From positions 1-64,000 of the forward strand of contig NZ_FOVU01000001.1 in assembly GCF_900115265.1 (NCBI RefSeq): 64,000 bases of DNA, read 5' to 3'. Below, one piece after another: positions 48,878-60,002 of the stretch. The DNA is from Bradyrhizobium sp. Ghvi (GTDB lineage: Bacteria > Pseudomonadota > Alphaproteobacteria > Rhizobiales > Xanthobacteraceae). The first letter of the stretch is position 1. Each line of letters starts with the position of its first letter. Below the pieces are notes generated by a model. It did no database searches. It was not told the DNA's origin and saw only the letters and a program-made list of their open reading frames with translations. The position numbers and the translations under genes were made by a program.

Positions 48878-50020
48878 ATGAAGCATATCACCTGTATCGA
48901 TGATCTTCGCGCGCTGCATAAGCGCCGCGTACCGAAGGCATTCTTCGATTATTGCGACCGCGGCTCCTATGCCGAGGAAACGCTGCGCGCCAACCGCGAG
49001 GACATGCAGCAAATCAAGTTCCGCCAGCGCATCCTGGTCGACGTTTCCAAGCGCGACACCTCGACCACGATTCTCGGCGAGCCATCGACGATGCCGCTGA
49101 TCCTGGCGCCGGTCGGCCTGCTCGGCATGCAGCATGGCGACGGCGAGATTCACGCCTGCCGCGCGGCCCAGGCCGCCGGCATCCCGTTCACGCAATCCAC
49201 CATGTCGATCTGCTCGATCGAGGATATCGCGGCCGCCGTCGACAAGCCGTTCTGGTTCCAGCTCTACGTGATGAAGGACCGCGGCTTCATCAAGGATCTG
49301 ATCCAGCGCGCCATCGCCGCCAAGTGCAGCGCGCTGGTGCTGACCGTCGACCTGCAGGTGATCGGCCAGCGCCATGCCGACATCAAGAACGGCATGACGG
49401 TGCCGCCGGAATGGTCGCTGTCGAAGCTGCTGGATTTCGCCAGCAAGCCCGCCTGGGTCTCCGGCGTGCTGCAAGGCAAGCGCCGCACCTTCGGCAACAT
49501 CGCCGGCCACGTGAAGAACACCGAGGACCTCAACCGCCTCGCCGAATGGACCGCCTCGCAGTTCGACACTTCGCTGAACTGGAAGGATGTCGAGTGGGTC
49601 CGCAGCATCTGGCCGGGCAAGCTCGTCATCAAGGGCATTCTCGACGTCGAGGATGCCGAGGAAGCGGCCAAGACCGGCGCGCAGGCGCTGGTCGTCTCCA
49701 ACCATGGCGGCCGTCAGCTCGACGGCGCGCCGTCCTCGATCGAGGTGCTGCCAGAGATCGCCGACGCGGTCGGTGACAGGATGGAGATCATGTTCGACGG
49801 CGGCATCCGCTCCGGCCAGGACGTGATGCGCGCGCTCGCGCTCGGCGCAAAGTCCTGCATGATCGGCCGCGCTTACGCCTATGGCCTGGGTGCCGGCGGC
49901 CAGGCCGGCGTCGCCAAGGCGATCGATATCATCCAGAAAGAGCTGCTGACGACCATGGGCCTGTGCGGCGTCAACCGGATCGACGAGATCGACGATCATA
50001 TCATCGCCGAGGCGCCGTAA
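48878..50020 (+). CDS. lldD: FMN-dependent alpha-hydroxy acid dehydrogenase (L-lactate type)
   Basis: The 380-residue enzyme oxidises L-lactate or a related 2-hydroxy acid. The FMN TIM-barrel signature SNHGGRQLDGAPSSIEVLPE is present with its catalytic histidine, and APVGLLGMQHGDGEIH, LYVMKDRGF and FDGGIRSGQDVMRALALGAK complete the fold. The start at 48,878 is an ATG following GGGG. LldD is the best-fitting name but mandelate- or glycolate-type relatives are similar. No regulator is adjacent. Confidence 0.88.
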   Translation: MKHITCIDDLRALHKRRVPKAFFDYCDRGSYAEETLRANREDMQQIKFRQRILVDVSKRDTSTTILGEPSTMPLILAPVGLLGMQHGDGEIHACRAAQAAGIPFTQSTMSICSIEDIAAAVDKPFWFQLYVMKDRGFIKDLIQRAIAAKCSALVLTVDLQVIGQRHADIKNGMTVPPEWSLSKLLDFASKPAWVSGVLQGKRRTFGNIAGHVKNTEDLNRLAEWTASQFDTSLNWKDVEWVRSIWPGKLVIKGILDVEDAEEAAKTGAQALVVSNHGGRQLDGAPSSIEVLPEIADAVGDRMEIMFDGGIRSGQDVMRALALGAKSCMIGRAYAYGLGAGGQAGVAKAIDIIQKELLTTMGLCGVNRIDEIDDHIIAEAP

Positions 50021-50033
50021 CGATACAGGCGCC

Positions 50034-50149
50034 GTAGGGTGGGTTAGCTCCGCGGCTGCGCGAAGCGCAGTCCGTCGAGCGTAACCCACCAACTTCGATC
50101 GGCATTTGCGGAAGCGTGGTGGGTTACGGCTTCGCCTAACCCACCCTAC
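50034..50149. repeat. Palindromic repeat, family E
   Basis: GTAGGGTGGGTTAGC and its inverse GCCTAACCCACCCTAC bound two inner GCGTAACCCACC / GGTGGGTTACGG elements. It lies between two convergent genes and could serve as a terminator. Confidence 0.75.
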
Positions 50150-50161
50150 AATTCCAACGGC

Positions 50162-50788
50162 TCACATCGGCGGTGTCAGGCCGTCACGGCCGACGCTGAT
50201 GCGATTGGTTTCGAACGATCCGTCGGGCAATTGCTTCATGAAGGCGATGACCTTGGCGCCGGCCTTCAGCTCCGACTTGTCGGCGGGAACGAAGGTCACG
50301 ACCGGTGTCATGTCGGAGACGAACACTTTCTTCTCGCCGTCCTTGTACTTCACCCGCAGCGTATGACCGTCATTGCCGACCACGCTCTCCGACACCGTGG
50401 CATTGGTCATGCTGGAATTGGGCTTGAGATCATAGGGCCGCGAGCCTTCGCCGGTGCCGCGCATGCTCTCCGGAAACACGTGCACCTCGACGGCGTTGTC
50501 GCGGCCATCGGGTCCCGGCACGGTGGTCGCGCCGACGAAGGAGCCGACCTTGATGTCGGCGAGCGAGATCTTGGTGACGCCGGCGACCCTGACGTCCGCT
50601 GCGATGTGAAGCTTGACGTCCTCACCGCTGCGCGACTTGACCTGCATCGTGTCGCCATCGACGCTTTCGATCGTGCCGCGCACGCGGGTCGGCACCGGCG
50701 CCTTTTGCGCGACGGCAGCAAAGGTGGAAGCAGCCACCATCGCAACAGCGATGAGCGGGCGCGTGAAATTGGCACGTTGGATCGTCAT
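50162..50788 (-). CDS. Periplasmic protein of unknown function, OB-like
   Basis: The 208-residue protein has a signal peptide (MTIQRANFTRPLIAVAMVAA, cut near AAVAQKAP). The mature part has short beta segments VRGTIESVDGDTMQVKSRSG, SLADIKVGSFVGATTVPGPD and KVIAFMKQLPDGSFETNRIS, a repeated metal- or DNA-like OB pattern known from several alphaproteobacterial hypothetical families. Function unknown. Confidence 0.75.
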   Translation of the reverse strand: MTIQRANFTRPLIAVAMVAASTFAAVAQKAPVPTRVRGTIESVDGDTMQVKSRSGEDVKLHIAADVRVAGVTKISLADIKVGSFVGATTVPGPDGRDNAVEVHVFPESMRGTGEGSRPYDLKPNSSMTNATVSESVVGNDGHTLRVKYKDGEKKVFVSDMTPVVTFVPADKSELKAGAKVIAFMKQLPDGSFETNRISVGRDGLTPPM

Positions 50789-50844
50789 TGATGTCTCCGA
50801 TTGTCCCCACGGGGGTAGAACGCCGGAGACCGCGCACTATTCTC

Positions 50845-51684
50845 TCAAGTCTTCGTGAGATCGGCCTCGACCAGCGCGCGCAGCTCGGCGGTCACCTCGG
50901 GCCTCTGGCCGAACCACAGCTCGAAGCCGCGCACGGCCTGATACAGGAGCATGCCGAGCCCATCGGCTGTCTTCAGCCCGCGGGCCCCGGCCGCCGCAAG
51001 CAGCGGCGTCACGAGGGGAACATAGACGAGGTCGGCCACGACGGCCTCTTGCGGCAGCCGCGTCACCTCGACATCGAGCGCTCCCTGGCCGTGCATGCCG
51101 AGCGAGGTCGTGTTCACGAGAAGTCTTGCCCGCGGCAGGACGTCGTTGACGGCGTCCCAGGGCAGTGTCTGCACGTTCGGCCCGAACTGCGTCGCCAGCG
51201 CCTCGGCTCGCGCCAAGGTGCGATTGGCAAGATGGACGCGGCCAAAGCCGCGTTCGAGCAGGCCGAATACGACCGCGCGCGAGGCGCCGCCGGCTCCCAG
51301 CACCAGCGCCTCCCCGGCCTCGTCCCAGCCGGGCGCGCTGGCGTCGAGATTACCGAGAAAGCCCTCCACGTCGGTATTGGTGGAGCGCAGCTCGCCATCG
51401 GCGAGCCACAGCGTGTTGGCGGCGCCCACCGCCTTGGCACGCGCATCCGGCGTGGAGAGCGCCAGCACGGCTTCCTTGTGCGGGATGGTGACGTTGGCGC
51501 CGACGAAGCCGCGCAGCGACAGCCGCAGCACGAAATCGCGCAGGTCCTCGGGCGGGACCGCCTCGATGACATAGCCGCCTTCGATGCCTAGCGTGCGCAG
51601 CCAATAATGATGGATCAGCGGCGAGCGCGAATGCGCGGCCGGCCATCCGATCAAGCAGGCGGCGGGAGTTTTCGGCGCGCTCAT
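50845..51684 (-). CDS. aroE: Shikimate dehydrogenase AroE
   Basis: The 279-residue enzyme reduces 3-dehydroshikimate with NADPH. The catalytic lysine is in GANVTIPHKEAVL, the substrate segment is SPLIHHYWLRTLG and the nucleotide loop is VLGAGGASRAVVFGLLERG. The C-terminal GLGMLLYQAVRGFELWFG is diagnostic. The start at 51,684 (MSAPKTPAACLIGWPAAHSR) is the family start. Confidence 0.95.
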   Translation of the reverse strand: MSAPKTPAACLIGWPAAHSRSPLIHHYWLRTLGIEGGYVIEAVPPEDLRDFVLRLSLRGFVGANVTIPHKEAVLALSTPDARAKAVGAANTLWLADGELRSTNTDVEGFLGNLDASAPGWDEAGEALVLGAGGASRAVVFGLLERGFGRVHLANRTLARAEALATQFGPNVQTLPWDAVNDVLPRARLLVNTTSLGMHGQGALDVEVTRLPQEAVVADLVYVPLVTPLLAAAGARGLKTADGLGMLLYQAVRGFELWFGQRPEVTAELRALVEADLTKT

Positions 51685-51750
51685 CTGTCCCTCGGTGCGT
51701 TTCCAAGGCGATCCATTTCGCGTCCTGCCGCTCCTGTCAAGCAGGCCGGG

Positions 51751-53493
51751 CTACACCGCGGAAACGGTCGCGCCGGGGGCTGCCTTGATGTCCGCGACGG
51801 CGCGCTCGATGGTCTGGCGATAGCGCGCGCGTCGCGGGCCCACGCCATGCGTCAGCAATGCGCGGCGAACCGCGGGCGAGGCGCCGGTGATGAACAGCCG
51901 GATGCCCTGGCGCTGGGCCTTGGCGGCGACGCGCCCCAGCACGTTCGCCGCGGTGGAATCCAGGAACGGCACCGCCGCGAAGTCGACCACAAGCGCCTTG
52001 CGCTTGTCGTCGACGCCGTCCAGCACGCCGCCGATGACCGAGGCGGCGCCGAAGAAGAACGCGCCGGTGATGCGGTAGACCAGCACGTCGCGATCGACCG
52101 CAAGGGTGGAATCGTAAGGAACGCGTTCGCCATTGGCGTCGTCAGCACGATCGTCGGCGACCAGGGGCGTGCGTTCCTCGATGCCCGTCATCTCCGCCAT
52201 GCGGTGGATGAACAGCACCGCACCAAGCGCGAAGCCGACCAGGATGCCTTCGGTGAGGTCGCGGAAGACGGTGAGCAGGAAGGTTGCGAGCAGCACGACG
52301 GCATCGCCCCAGGACGAGCGCAGGAGCGTCGCGAATTCGTGCTTCTCCGCCATGGTCCAGGACACCACGACCAGCACGGCGGCGAGCGCGGCGAGCGGGA
52401 CGTAACTTGCGAGCGGTGCGGCGACCAGCATGAACAACAGCAGGAAGATGGAGTGCAGTATGCCCGCCAACGGCCCGCGGCCGCCGGCGCGGATGTTGGT
52501 CGCGGTGCGCGCGATCAGGCCGGTGACGCAGATGCCGCCGAACAGCGCCGAGCCGATATTGGCTGCGCCTTGCGCCACCAGCTCGCAATTAGAGCGGTGA
52601 CGGCGCCCGGTCATGCCGTCGGCCACCACCGCCGACAGCAGCGATTCGATGGCCGCGAGCAGCGCGAAGGAGATCGCATCCGGCAGCACCGCCTTCGCCT
52701 TTTCGAACGAGAACGCCGGCAGCACCGGCGACGGCAGTTCGCGCGGGATGCCGCCGAAGCGGCTGCCGACGGTCTCGATCGGCAGCGACAGCACCACGGT
52801 TGCGACCGCCGCGAGCACGACTGCGATCAGGATGCCGGGCCAGGACGGCCGCCAGATCCGTAGAGCTGCGATGATGGCAATGCTGACCAGCGCGACCGCG
52901 ACGGCGGAGGGATTGATCGTGTTGAAGCCCCCCGCGAGCGCAACGAGCTTCGGCACGAACTCGCTCGGCTCCTTCCCCGCCAGCGTGATGCCTGAGAGAT
53001 CGCGGAGCTGGCTCGCAAAAATGATCACGGCAATGCCGGCGGTGAAGCCGACGGTCACCGGATAGGGAATGAACTTGATGTAGGTGCCGATGCGGAGCAG
53101 ACCCGCGGCGATCAGCATCAGACCTGCCATCAGGGTGGCGAGAATGACGCCGTCGACGCCGTGCCGCTCCGCCGTCACCGCGACCAGCACGATGAAGGCA
53201 CCTGCGGGGCCGCCGATCTGGAAGCGGCTGCCGCCGAGCAGCGAGGCGATGAAGCCGCCGACAACCGCGGTGTAGAGGCCGCGATCCGGCGTCACGCCTG
53301 AGGCGATCGCGATTGCCATCGACAGCGGAAGCGCGACGATGGCAACCGTGAGGCCCGCGAAGACATCGGCGCGGAAATCCGCAAGGCCATAGCCTTCGCG
53401 CCAGACGGTAACGAGTTTCGGCAAATACAATTCGGCAAAGCTCGGCCGGCGCAGCTGGTGCAGTCCGCTTGCTTGATCGCTTGTGATGCTCAT
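51751..53493 (-). CDS. SulP-family anion transporter with STAS domain
   Basis: The 580-residue protein has about ten to twelve membrane segments, beginning VFAGLTVAIVALPLSMAIAI and containing GGSRFQIGGPAGAFIVLVAV, the SulP core motif. The cytoplasmic STAS domain near the C-terminus holds VDFAAVPFLDSTAANVLGRV. SulP members carry sulfate, bicarbonate or dicarboxylates; the substrate is not clear. The ATG at 53,493 starts MSITSDQASGLHQLRRPSFA. The XRE regulator ends 88 bases upstream on the same strand and may be in one transcript. Confidence 0.9.
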   Translation of the reverse strand: MSITSDQASGLHQLRRPSFAELYLPKLVTVWREGYGLADFRADVFAGLTVAIVALPLSMAIAIASGVTPDRGLYTAVVGGFIASLLGGSRFQIGGPAGAFIVLVAVTAERHGVDGVILATLMAGLMLIAAGLLRIGTYIKFIPYPVTVGFTAGIAVIIFASQLRDLSGITLAGKEPSEFVPKLVALAGGFNTINPSAVAVALVSIAIIAALRIWRPSWPGILIAVVLAAVATVVLSLPIETVGSRFGGIPRELPSPVLPAFSFEKAKAVLPDAISFALLAAIESLLSAVVADGMTGRRHRSNCELVAQGAANIGSALFGGICVTGLIARTATNIRAGGRGPLAGILHSIFLLLFMLVAAPLASYVPLAALAAVLVVVSWTMAEKHEFATLLRSSWGDAVVLLATFLLTVFRDLTEGILVGFALGAVLFIHRMAEMTGIEERTPLVADDRADDANGERVPYDSTLAVDRDVLVYRITGAFFFGAASVIGGVLDGVDDKRKALVVDFAAVPFLDSTAANVLGRVAAKAQRQGIRLFITGASPAVRRALLTHGVGPRRARYRQTIERAVADIKAAPGATVSAV

Positions 53494-53580
53494 GATCCGA
53501 CAATGCTCCGGCGCATCGTGCAGCACGCGCGTGCGACGGTGCGTTAGTTCAGACTGTTCTCGCGCATGATCATCGCAGGA

Positions 53581-53853
53581 TCACGCTCCCACCCGACGCG
53601 GCGGCCCCGGCTCTTTCAGGCGGACGCCGCGCCCGCCGCTGTCGCTGCGGACCTGTTCGCCGATCAGCTCGACGCCGGCCCGATCGAACGCCTCGACCAC
53701 CCTCGTCAAGGTCTCGACCACGCCGCGCACATTGCCAGTCGAGGCCTCCATCCGCTGGATGGTGGGTAACGACACCCCGGCGAGCTCGGCCAGGGTTTTC
53801 TGGTCAATGCCGAGCAGCGCGCGGGCTGCCCGCATCTGGAACGACGTGATCAC
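53581..53853 (-). CDS. XRE-family transcriptional regulator
   Basis: The 90-residue protein has one helix-turn-helix: MRAARALLGIDQKTLAELAG followed by VSLPTIQRMEASTG, the Cro/CI pattern. The C-terminal part VETLTRVVEAFDRAGVELIG is a dimer helix. The GTG at 53,853 has GAGG five bases upstream. A perfect palindrome sits 48-68 bases before it and is probably its own operator. The downstream SulP gene may be its second target. Confidence 0.88.
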   Translation of the reverse strand: MITSFQMRAARALLGIDQKTLAELAGVSLPTIQRMEASTGNVRGVVETLTRVVEAFDRAGVELIGEQVRSDSGGRGVRLKEPGPPRRVGA

Positions 53854-53900
53854 CTCAGCCTCATACGCCAGATCTTATAAGTGATCTTTCATGCAGCTAC

Positions 53901-53921
53901 AATGATGTAAAATACATCATT
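53901..53921 (-). promoter_or_regulatory. Palindromic operator candidate for the XRE gene
   Basis: AATGATGTA and TACATCATT form a perfect 9-bp inverted repeat with a 3-base AAA centre. The surrounding sequence is AT-rich, unlike core DNA nearby. It lies where a promoter is expected, so autoregulation is likely. Confidence 0.65.
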
Positions 53922-53978
53922 TAAAGACGAATGCAAGTGCCTGCTGCCGACTTCAATCGTCACGCAACGGCGCCGGCT

Positions 53979-54063
53979 CCGTCATCCTGAGGTGCGAGGC
54001 CGGCGATGCGAATGCATCGCTGGGGACGCGCTGCGTCCCATCGCTCGCACCTCAGGATGACGG
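53979..54063. repeat. Palindromic repeat, family F
   Basis: CCGTCATCCTGAGGTGCGAG and its exact inverse CTCGCACCTCAGGATGACGG are 45 bases apart. This is a 20-bp perfect stem with an internal GGACGCG..CGCGTCC. Confidence 0.8.
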
Positions 54064-54205
54064 AGTAAAGGCTTCGCTACGTTCGCAATGACGCGTGGAG
54101 AGAAGCGCCGCACTCGTGGATGTAGCCCCCCGCCGCACCCTCTCCCCGGGAAGATCGGGGGAGGGTGTGACAGGGTGCACCTTCTTTTACCGCGCTCCTA
54201 GCCGA

Positions 54206-56254
54206 TCACGCCGCGTGCTGATGGGCGGCGATGATCTGATCGGCGGCGCGGCCCGTGACTTCAGCCATGTGGTCGAACCGGCGCGTGAAGCTGCCGGCGC
54301 CTGCCGTGGCCGAACGCAGCTCGACGATCAGCTCGCCGATCTCGGCTTCCGGCATCATCGCCCGCACGCAGTCCCAGCCGCTCCAGCCGTCGCGGGTGTC
54401 GAAGCCGAGGATCTGGCCGCGCCGTGCCGACAGGATCGCGTTGATCTTGGCGGTGGCATCGGTCGGACAGACGATCTCGACCATGTGGATCGGCTCCAGC
54501 AGCACCGACTGGCATTGCGGCAAGCCTTCGCTGAGCCCGATCCGCGCCGCCGTGCGGAAGGCGAGGTCGGAGGAATCGACACTGTGATAGGAGCCGTCGG
54601 TCAGCGTCACCTCCACGTCGGTCACGGGAAAGCCGAGCGGGCCGCGCGCGAGCCCGTCGACGACGCCCTCTTCCACCGCGCCGATATAGTTGCGCGGCAC
54701 CGCGCCGCCGACGACCTTTTCGGCGAACCTGAAACCTTCACCGCGCGGCAGCGGCCTGATGTCGAGCACGACATCGCCGAACTGGCCGTGACCGCCGGAT
54801 TGCTTCTTGTGGCGGCCGCGCTGGACAATCGGCTTGCGGATGGTCTCCTGGTAGCCGATCGCGGGCGGATGCGAGGCAATCTTGACGCCGAAGCGGTCGC
54901 GCAACCGTTCGCTGGCGACGCGCAAATGCATCTCGCCCTGCCCCCATAGCACGGTGTCGTGAGTCTGAGCGTTCTGCACGACGACGAGCGAGGGATCCTC
55001 CTCGTGCAGCCGCATCAAGGCCTGGCCGAGCTTGACGTCGTCCTTGCGGTCGGTAGCCGCAACCGACATTGCGAGTACCGGCGGGGTCGGCTCGAGAGCT
55101 GCAAGGGCAGCAGGCGCGGTCTTGCCGCTCGAAACGGTGTCGCCGGTCTTGACCGGATCGAGCTTGGCAAGCGCAACGGTGTCGCCGGCTTCGGCCGAGG
55201 CACGCTTGCTATCGTACGCACCGCTGACGGCGAGGATGCCGGAGATGCGGCTCGTTCCGCCGGAGGAGGATTGCAGCGTGGCCCCATCCTCGAGATGGCC
55301 GGCAAGCAGCCGCGTCAGCGACAGCTTGCCGCCGTGCTGCGAATGCAGCGTCTTGAAGACGAAGCCGAGCGCCTCCTTCGTGGAGGGCGCGCCGAGACGT
55401 TTTGCAGTCTCGGCGATGCCGGGCGCCTCGTGGCGCAGCGCCTTCATCAGGCGCAGCACGCCGTTTTCGCGCGCGGCAGAGCCCAGCAGCACCGGGCAGA
55501 TCACCCCCTCGCGCAATTCGCGGGCGAGGTCGTCGAACACGGCATCGCGCGGCGGCTGGATGTCCTCGAGCAATTGCTCCATCAGCGCATCGTCGTGATC
55601 GGCGAGCTTCTCCAGCATCGAGAAGCGGGCTTCCTTCTCGCGATCGAGATCGCCGCCTTCGAGCGCGATCACTTCGGAGGCCTTGTGCTCGCGATAGACG
55701 AAGGCGCGCTCGAGCGCGAGATCGACGAAGCCCTCGATCAGTTCGCCCTTCCAGATCGGAATTTGGCGCAGCACCAGCGGCACGCGCGAGGCGGGCTGGA
55801 GCATCGCGAGCGTCTCGCGAATGCGGTTGTTGGCGCGGTCGATCTTGTTGAGAAACAGGAAGCGCGGGATCTGCAGCTCCTCCAGCTCGCGCAGGATGAT
55901 CTGAAGCTGCGGCAGCTTCTTCTCGTCGGCCTCGCAGACCACGATCGCGGCATCGACCGCGGGCAGCGCGGCGCGCATGTCGTGGGCGAACTCAACGGAA
56001 CCGGGACAATCGAGGAAGGTGTAGCTGTCGCCCATGAAGCTCGTGGTGGCGGCAGTCAGGCCAACGGTCATCTTGTGATGACGGGCCTCAGGCGTGGCGT
56101 CGCCAACGGAAGTTCCGGCATCGACGCTGCCGGCGCGCGGAATTGCGCCCGTCCGCGCCAGGATTGCTTCGAGAAGCGTGGTTTTACCTGATTGGAAAGG
56201 GCCCACCAGCGCGATGCACCGTGGACCTCGGGGACTTCTGACGTCTTGTCCCAT
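54206..56254 (-). CDS. Elongation factor G-like GTPase
   Basis: The 682-residue protein has the GTPase motifs GPFQSGKTTLLEAI (P-loop), FLDCPGSVEFAHDMRAALPA (G3) and FLFLNKIDRANNR (G4), and the EF-G domain order with VVGGAVPRNYIGAVEEGV and RRGQILGFDTRDGWSG in domains IV/V. In place of the canonical EF-G switch sequence the second region reads ATPEARHHKMTVGLTAATTS. It belongs to the EF-G-like/FusA2 group, which is not the main translocase. The ATG at 56,254 has AGGAGG six bases upstream, so the longer frame (to 56,287) is rejected. Confidence 0.9.
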   Translation of the reverse strand: MGQDVRSPRGPRCIALVGPFQSGKTTLLEAILARTGAIPRAGSVDAGTSVGDATPEARHHKMTVGLTAATTSFMGDSYTFLDCPGSVEFAHDMRAALPAVDAAIVVCEADEKKLPQLQIILRELEELQIPRFLFLNKIDRANNRIRETLAMLQPASRVPLVLRQIPIWKGELIEGFVDLALERAFVYREHKASEVIALEGGDLDREKEARFSMLEKLADHDDALMEQLLEDIQPPRDAVFDDLARELREGVICPVLLGSAARENGVLRLMKALRHEAPGIAETAKRLGAPSTKEALGFVFKTLHSQHGGKLSLTRLLAGHLEDGATLQSSSGGTSRISGILAVSGAYDSKRASAEAGDTVALAKLDPVKTGDTVSSGKTAPAALAALEPTPPVLAMSVAATDRKDDVKLGQALMRLHEEDPSLVVVQNAQTHDTVLWGQGEMHLRVASERLRDRFGVKIASHPPAIGYQETIRKPIVQRGRHKKQSGGHGQFGDVVLDIRPLPRGEGFRFAEKVVGGAVPRNYIGAVEEGVVDGLARGPLGFPVTDVEVTLTDGSYHSVDSSDLAFRTAARIGLSEGLPQCQSVLLEPIHMVEIVCPTDATAKINAILSARRGQILGFDTRDGWSGWDCVRAMMPEAEIGELIVELRSATAGAGSFTRRFDHMAEVTGRAADQIIAAHQHAA

Positions 56255-56475
56255 TTCGCCGCCTCCTTCTTGTGGAGCTCGGCCCATGATTGGGTCGGCA
56301 AACGCAGATGCTCTGCCCGTACCCGAGATTTGGCAAGCATCAAACGTCGCTGCGGTGCGTCGTCAGTTAGATGAAGTCTTATAGTGCCTGATGCGATCAG
56401 GTCGGGCCATGGCCCGGTGGTGTTCCACCTCTCCCCACCGGGGAGAGGTGTCGAGAGAGCCTCGTCCGTCGTACG

Positions 56476-56958
56476 TCAACGGCCCGGACGCAGTTCCAGG
56501 CTCTCGAGACCGGCGGCCACGTTGAGGCCGACCTGGCCCTGCACGCTGAGCGGCTGAAGCGCGATCGAATTGTTGGAGCCGCCGACCAGCACGTTGCCCC
56601 CCAAGCCGACGCCGACCGAGGCGCTTCCTTGCGCGCCTGCGTAGTTGCCGGAGAGATCGCCAGGGCCGAGCCGGTCGACCGGCGCGAACACGCCCCAGGC
56701 GAGCGTGGTTTCCTGGGTGATGCCGATGTCGAGGCCCATTTTGCGAATCGTCGCGACGTATCGGTCTTCAGGCAGGCCGTCGGCGCGCAGCACGCAGCCG
56801 AGATTGGTCACCGATCCCACGATGAAGCCAACGCTGGCGCCGCCGCGGCATTCGAGCACGCCGACCCGGACCATCCGCTGCTGTTGCGCGCTGCCGCTTG
56901 CAACGGAGGCCACGAGGCTGGCGGCGGCAAGCCCGGCAAGGATGAGCGAACGGCGCAT
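56476..56958 (-). CDS. DUF992-domain periplasmic protein
   Basis: The 160-residue protein has a signal peptide (MRRSLILAGLAAASLVASVA, cut near SGSAQQ) and the family segment VRVGVLECRGGASVGFIVGS followed by LGCVLRADGLPEDRYVATIR, both containing the conserved cysteines. The glycine-rich end GNYAGAQGSASVGVGLGGNV matches DUF992. Function unknown. The ATG at 56,958 is chosen for the signal peptide; the frame is open to 57,102. Confidence 0.88.
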   Translation of the reverse strand: MRRSLILAGLAAASLVASVASGSAQQQRMVRVGVLECRGGASVGFIVGSVTNLGCVLRADGLPEDRYVATIRKMGLDIGITQETTLAWGVFAPVDRLGPGDLSGNYAGAQGSASVGVGLGGNVLVGGSNNSIALQPLSVQGQVGLNVAAGLESLELRPGR

Positions 56959-57067
56959 GAGAAATATCTCCGGCTTTGAATGTGAGGCGAGCGGGAAGGT
57001 GCGGCGCGTGCCGCACGACGTTCTATGCCACAAGACTCGTGGGCGTGCCAGATCGCGCTGACGTGAA

Positions 57068-57099
57068 ACAAAAAAGGGCCCGCTCTGTGCGGGCCCTTT
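57068..57099 (-). terminator. Terminator of the aspartate aminotransferase gene
   Basis: AAAGGGCCCGC and GCGGGCCCTTT form an 11-bp stem with TCTGT loop; TTTTTTGTTTC follows on the minus strand. Confidence 0.88.
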
Positions 57100-57122
57100 C
57101 ATCTCCCATCGTTACTGCAGGC

Positions 57123-58947
<1,825 letters not shown>

Positions 58948-59598
58948 ATGTACAAGCTCTATTCGATGCAACGCTCGGGCAACAGCTACAAGGTCCGCCT
59001 TGCGCTGGCACTGTTGAACCAGCCTTACGAAGCGATCGAGGTGGACATTCTGCGCGGCGAGAGCCGCACGCCTGATTTCCTGACCAAGAACCCGTCGGGC
59101 CAGGTGCCGCTGCTCGAGGTCGGCGACAACCGCTATCTCGCCGAGTCCAACGCCATCCTCTGGTACGTCGCCGTCGGCACGCCGCTTGCGCCGGAGAACC
59201 GCATCGATCGCGCCGAGGCGCTGCAATGGATGTTCTTCGAGCAGCACGCGCTCGAGCCCAACATCGGCGCCGCCTATTTCTGGCTATCGCTGGTCAGGGG
59301 CGGCCGCGACCTGCAGACCCACGCGCTGGAGGACTGGATGGAGCGCGGCTATGGCGCGCTCCAGGTGATGGAGAACCATCTCAAGACCAACGCCTACTTC
59401 GCCGCCCGCCAGCTCACGGTCGCCGACATTGCGCTGTACGGCTACACCCACCTCGCCGACCGCTGCGACTTCGATCTCGAGCCCTTCCCGGCGATCCGGG
59501 ATTGGCTGAAGCGCGTCGAGGCCGCGCCTGGCTTCGTGGCGATGGACTGGCGCCCCGCCGACATCGACGACCCCGCCAGCATCGCCGCCGGGGCGTAA
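58948..59598 (+). CDS. Glutathione S-transferase
   Basis: The 216-residue protein has MYKLYSMQRSGNSYKVRLAL and the cis-proline segment SGQVPLLEVGDNRYLAESNA, then an all-helical half with FAARQLTVADIALYGYTHLA. It is a paralog-type of the GST at 42578-43168 (which shares GxxGQVPxL and LADxSLLAYTR). The start at 58,948 is an ATG. Substrate unknown. Confidence 0.92.
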   Translation: MYKLYSMQRSGNSYKVRLALALLNQPYEAIEVDILRGESRTPDFLTKNPSGQVPLLEVGDNRYLAESNAILWYVAVGTPLAPENRIDRAEALQWMFFEQHALEPNIGAAYFWLSLVRGGRDLQTHALEDWMERGYGALQVMENHLKTNAYFAARQLTVADIALYGYTHLADRCDFDLEPFPAIRDWLKRVEAAPGFVAMDWRPADIDDPASIAAGA

Positions 59599-59752
59599 AA
59601 CCGGTGCAGCGTTAAGAAATAGCGGGCATAGCGTTAACCTTTGCCGCAATCCTGCCGTTTTCGGCGTGATCGCCGCCGCAATATTGCCAGTTGAAATTGT
59701 GAAGTTGTTCGACGTCGCGGGTGATTCGCTCGCACGTTGAAGGATTTAGACC

Positions 59753-59929
59753 ATGATTCGGGCGTCCGGCACGGTCGGCTTTCAAGGCCAAACCGATACC
59801 GTCTCGTCTTCCCGGCTAACCAACGCGGTCGCGGCCTCGCTCGCCGTCGCTGCGCTCTCGCTGTGCCTGATCGTCGCCCTCACGGTGCTGTCGACCAAGG
59901 CGACTATGGCGATGGGCTTGCCGGTCTGA
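59753..59929 (+). CDS. Very small membrane protein (58 aa)
   Basis: It reads MIRASGTVGFQGQTDTVSSS then a single hydrophobic segment VAASLAVAALSLCLIVALTV, ending TKATMAMGLPV. AAGGA lies eight bases before the ATG. No family is recognised. It probably has one membrane span. Confidence 0.6.
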   Translation: MIRASGTVGFQGQTDTVSSSRLTNAVAASLAVAALSLCLIVALTVLSTKATMAMGLPV

Positions 59930-60002
59930 TCCCCGTTTCATCCTTGACTGCCTTCAACGTGCCGCGTGGTCCCGCGCCAACCGGCATCGCGGCGGGACAC
60001 CG

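Noticed and set aside
54959..56191. 410-codon plus-strand frame opposite the EF-G-like gene
   Set aside because: It is antisense to well-defined GTPase motifs and has no homology that I recognise.
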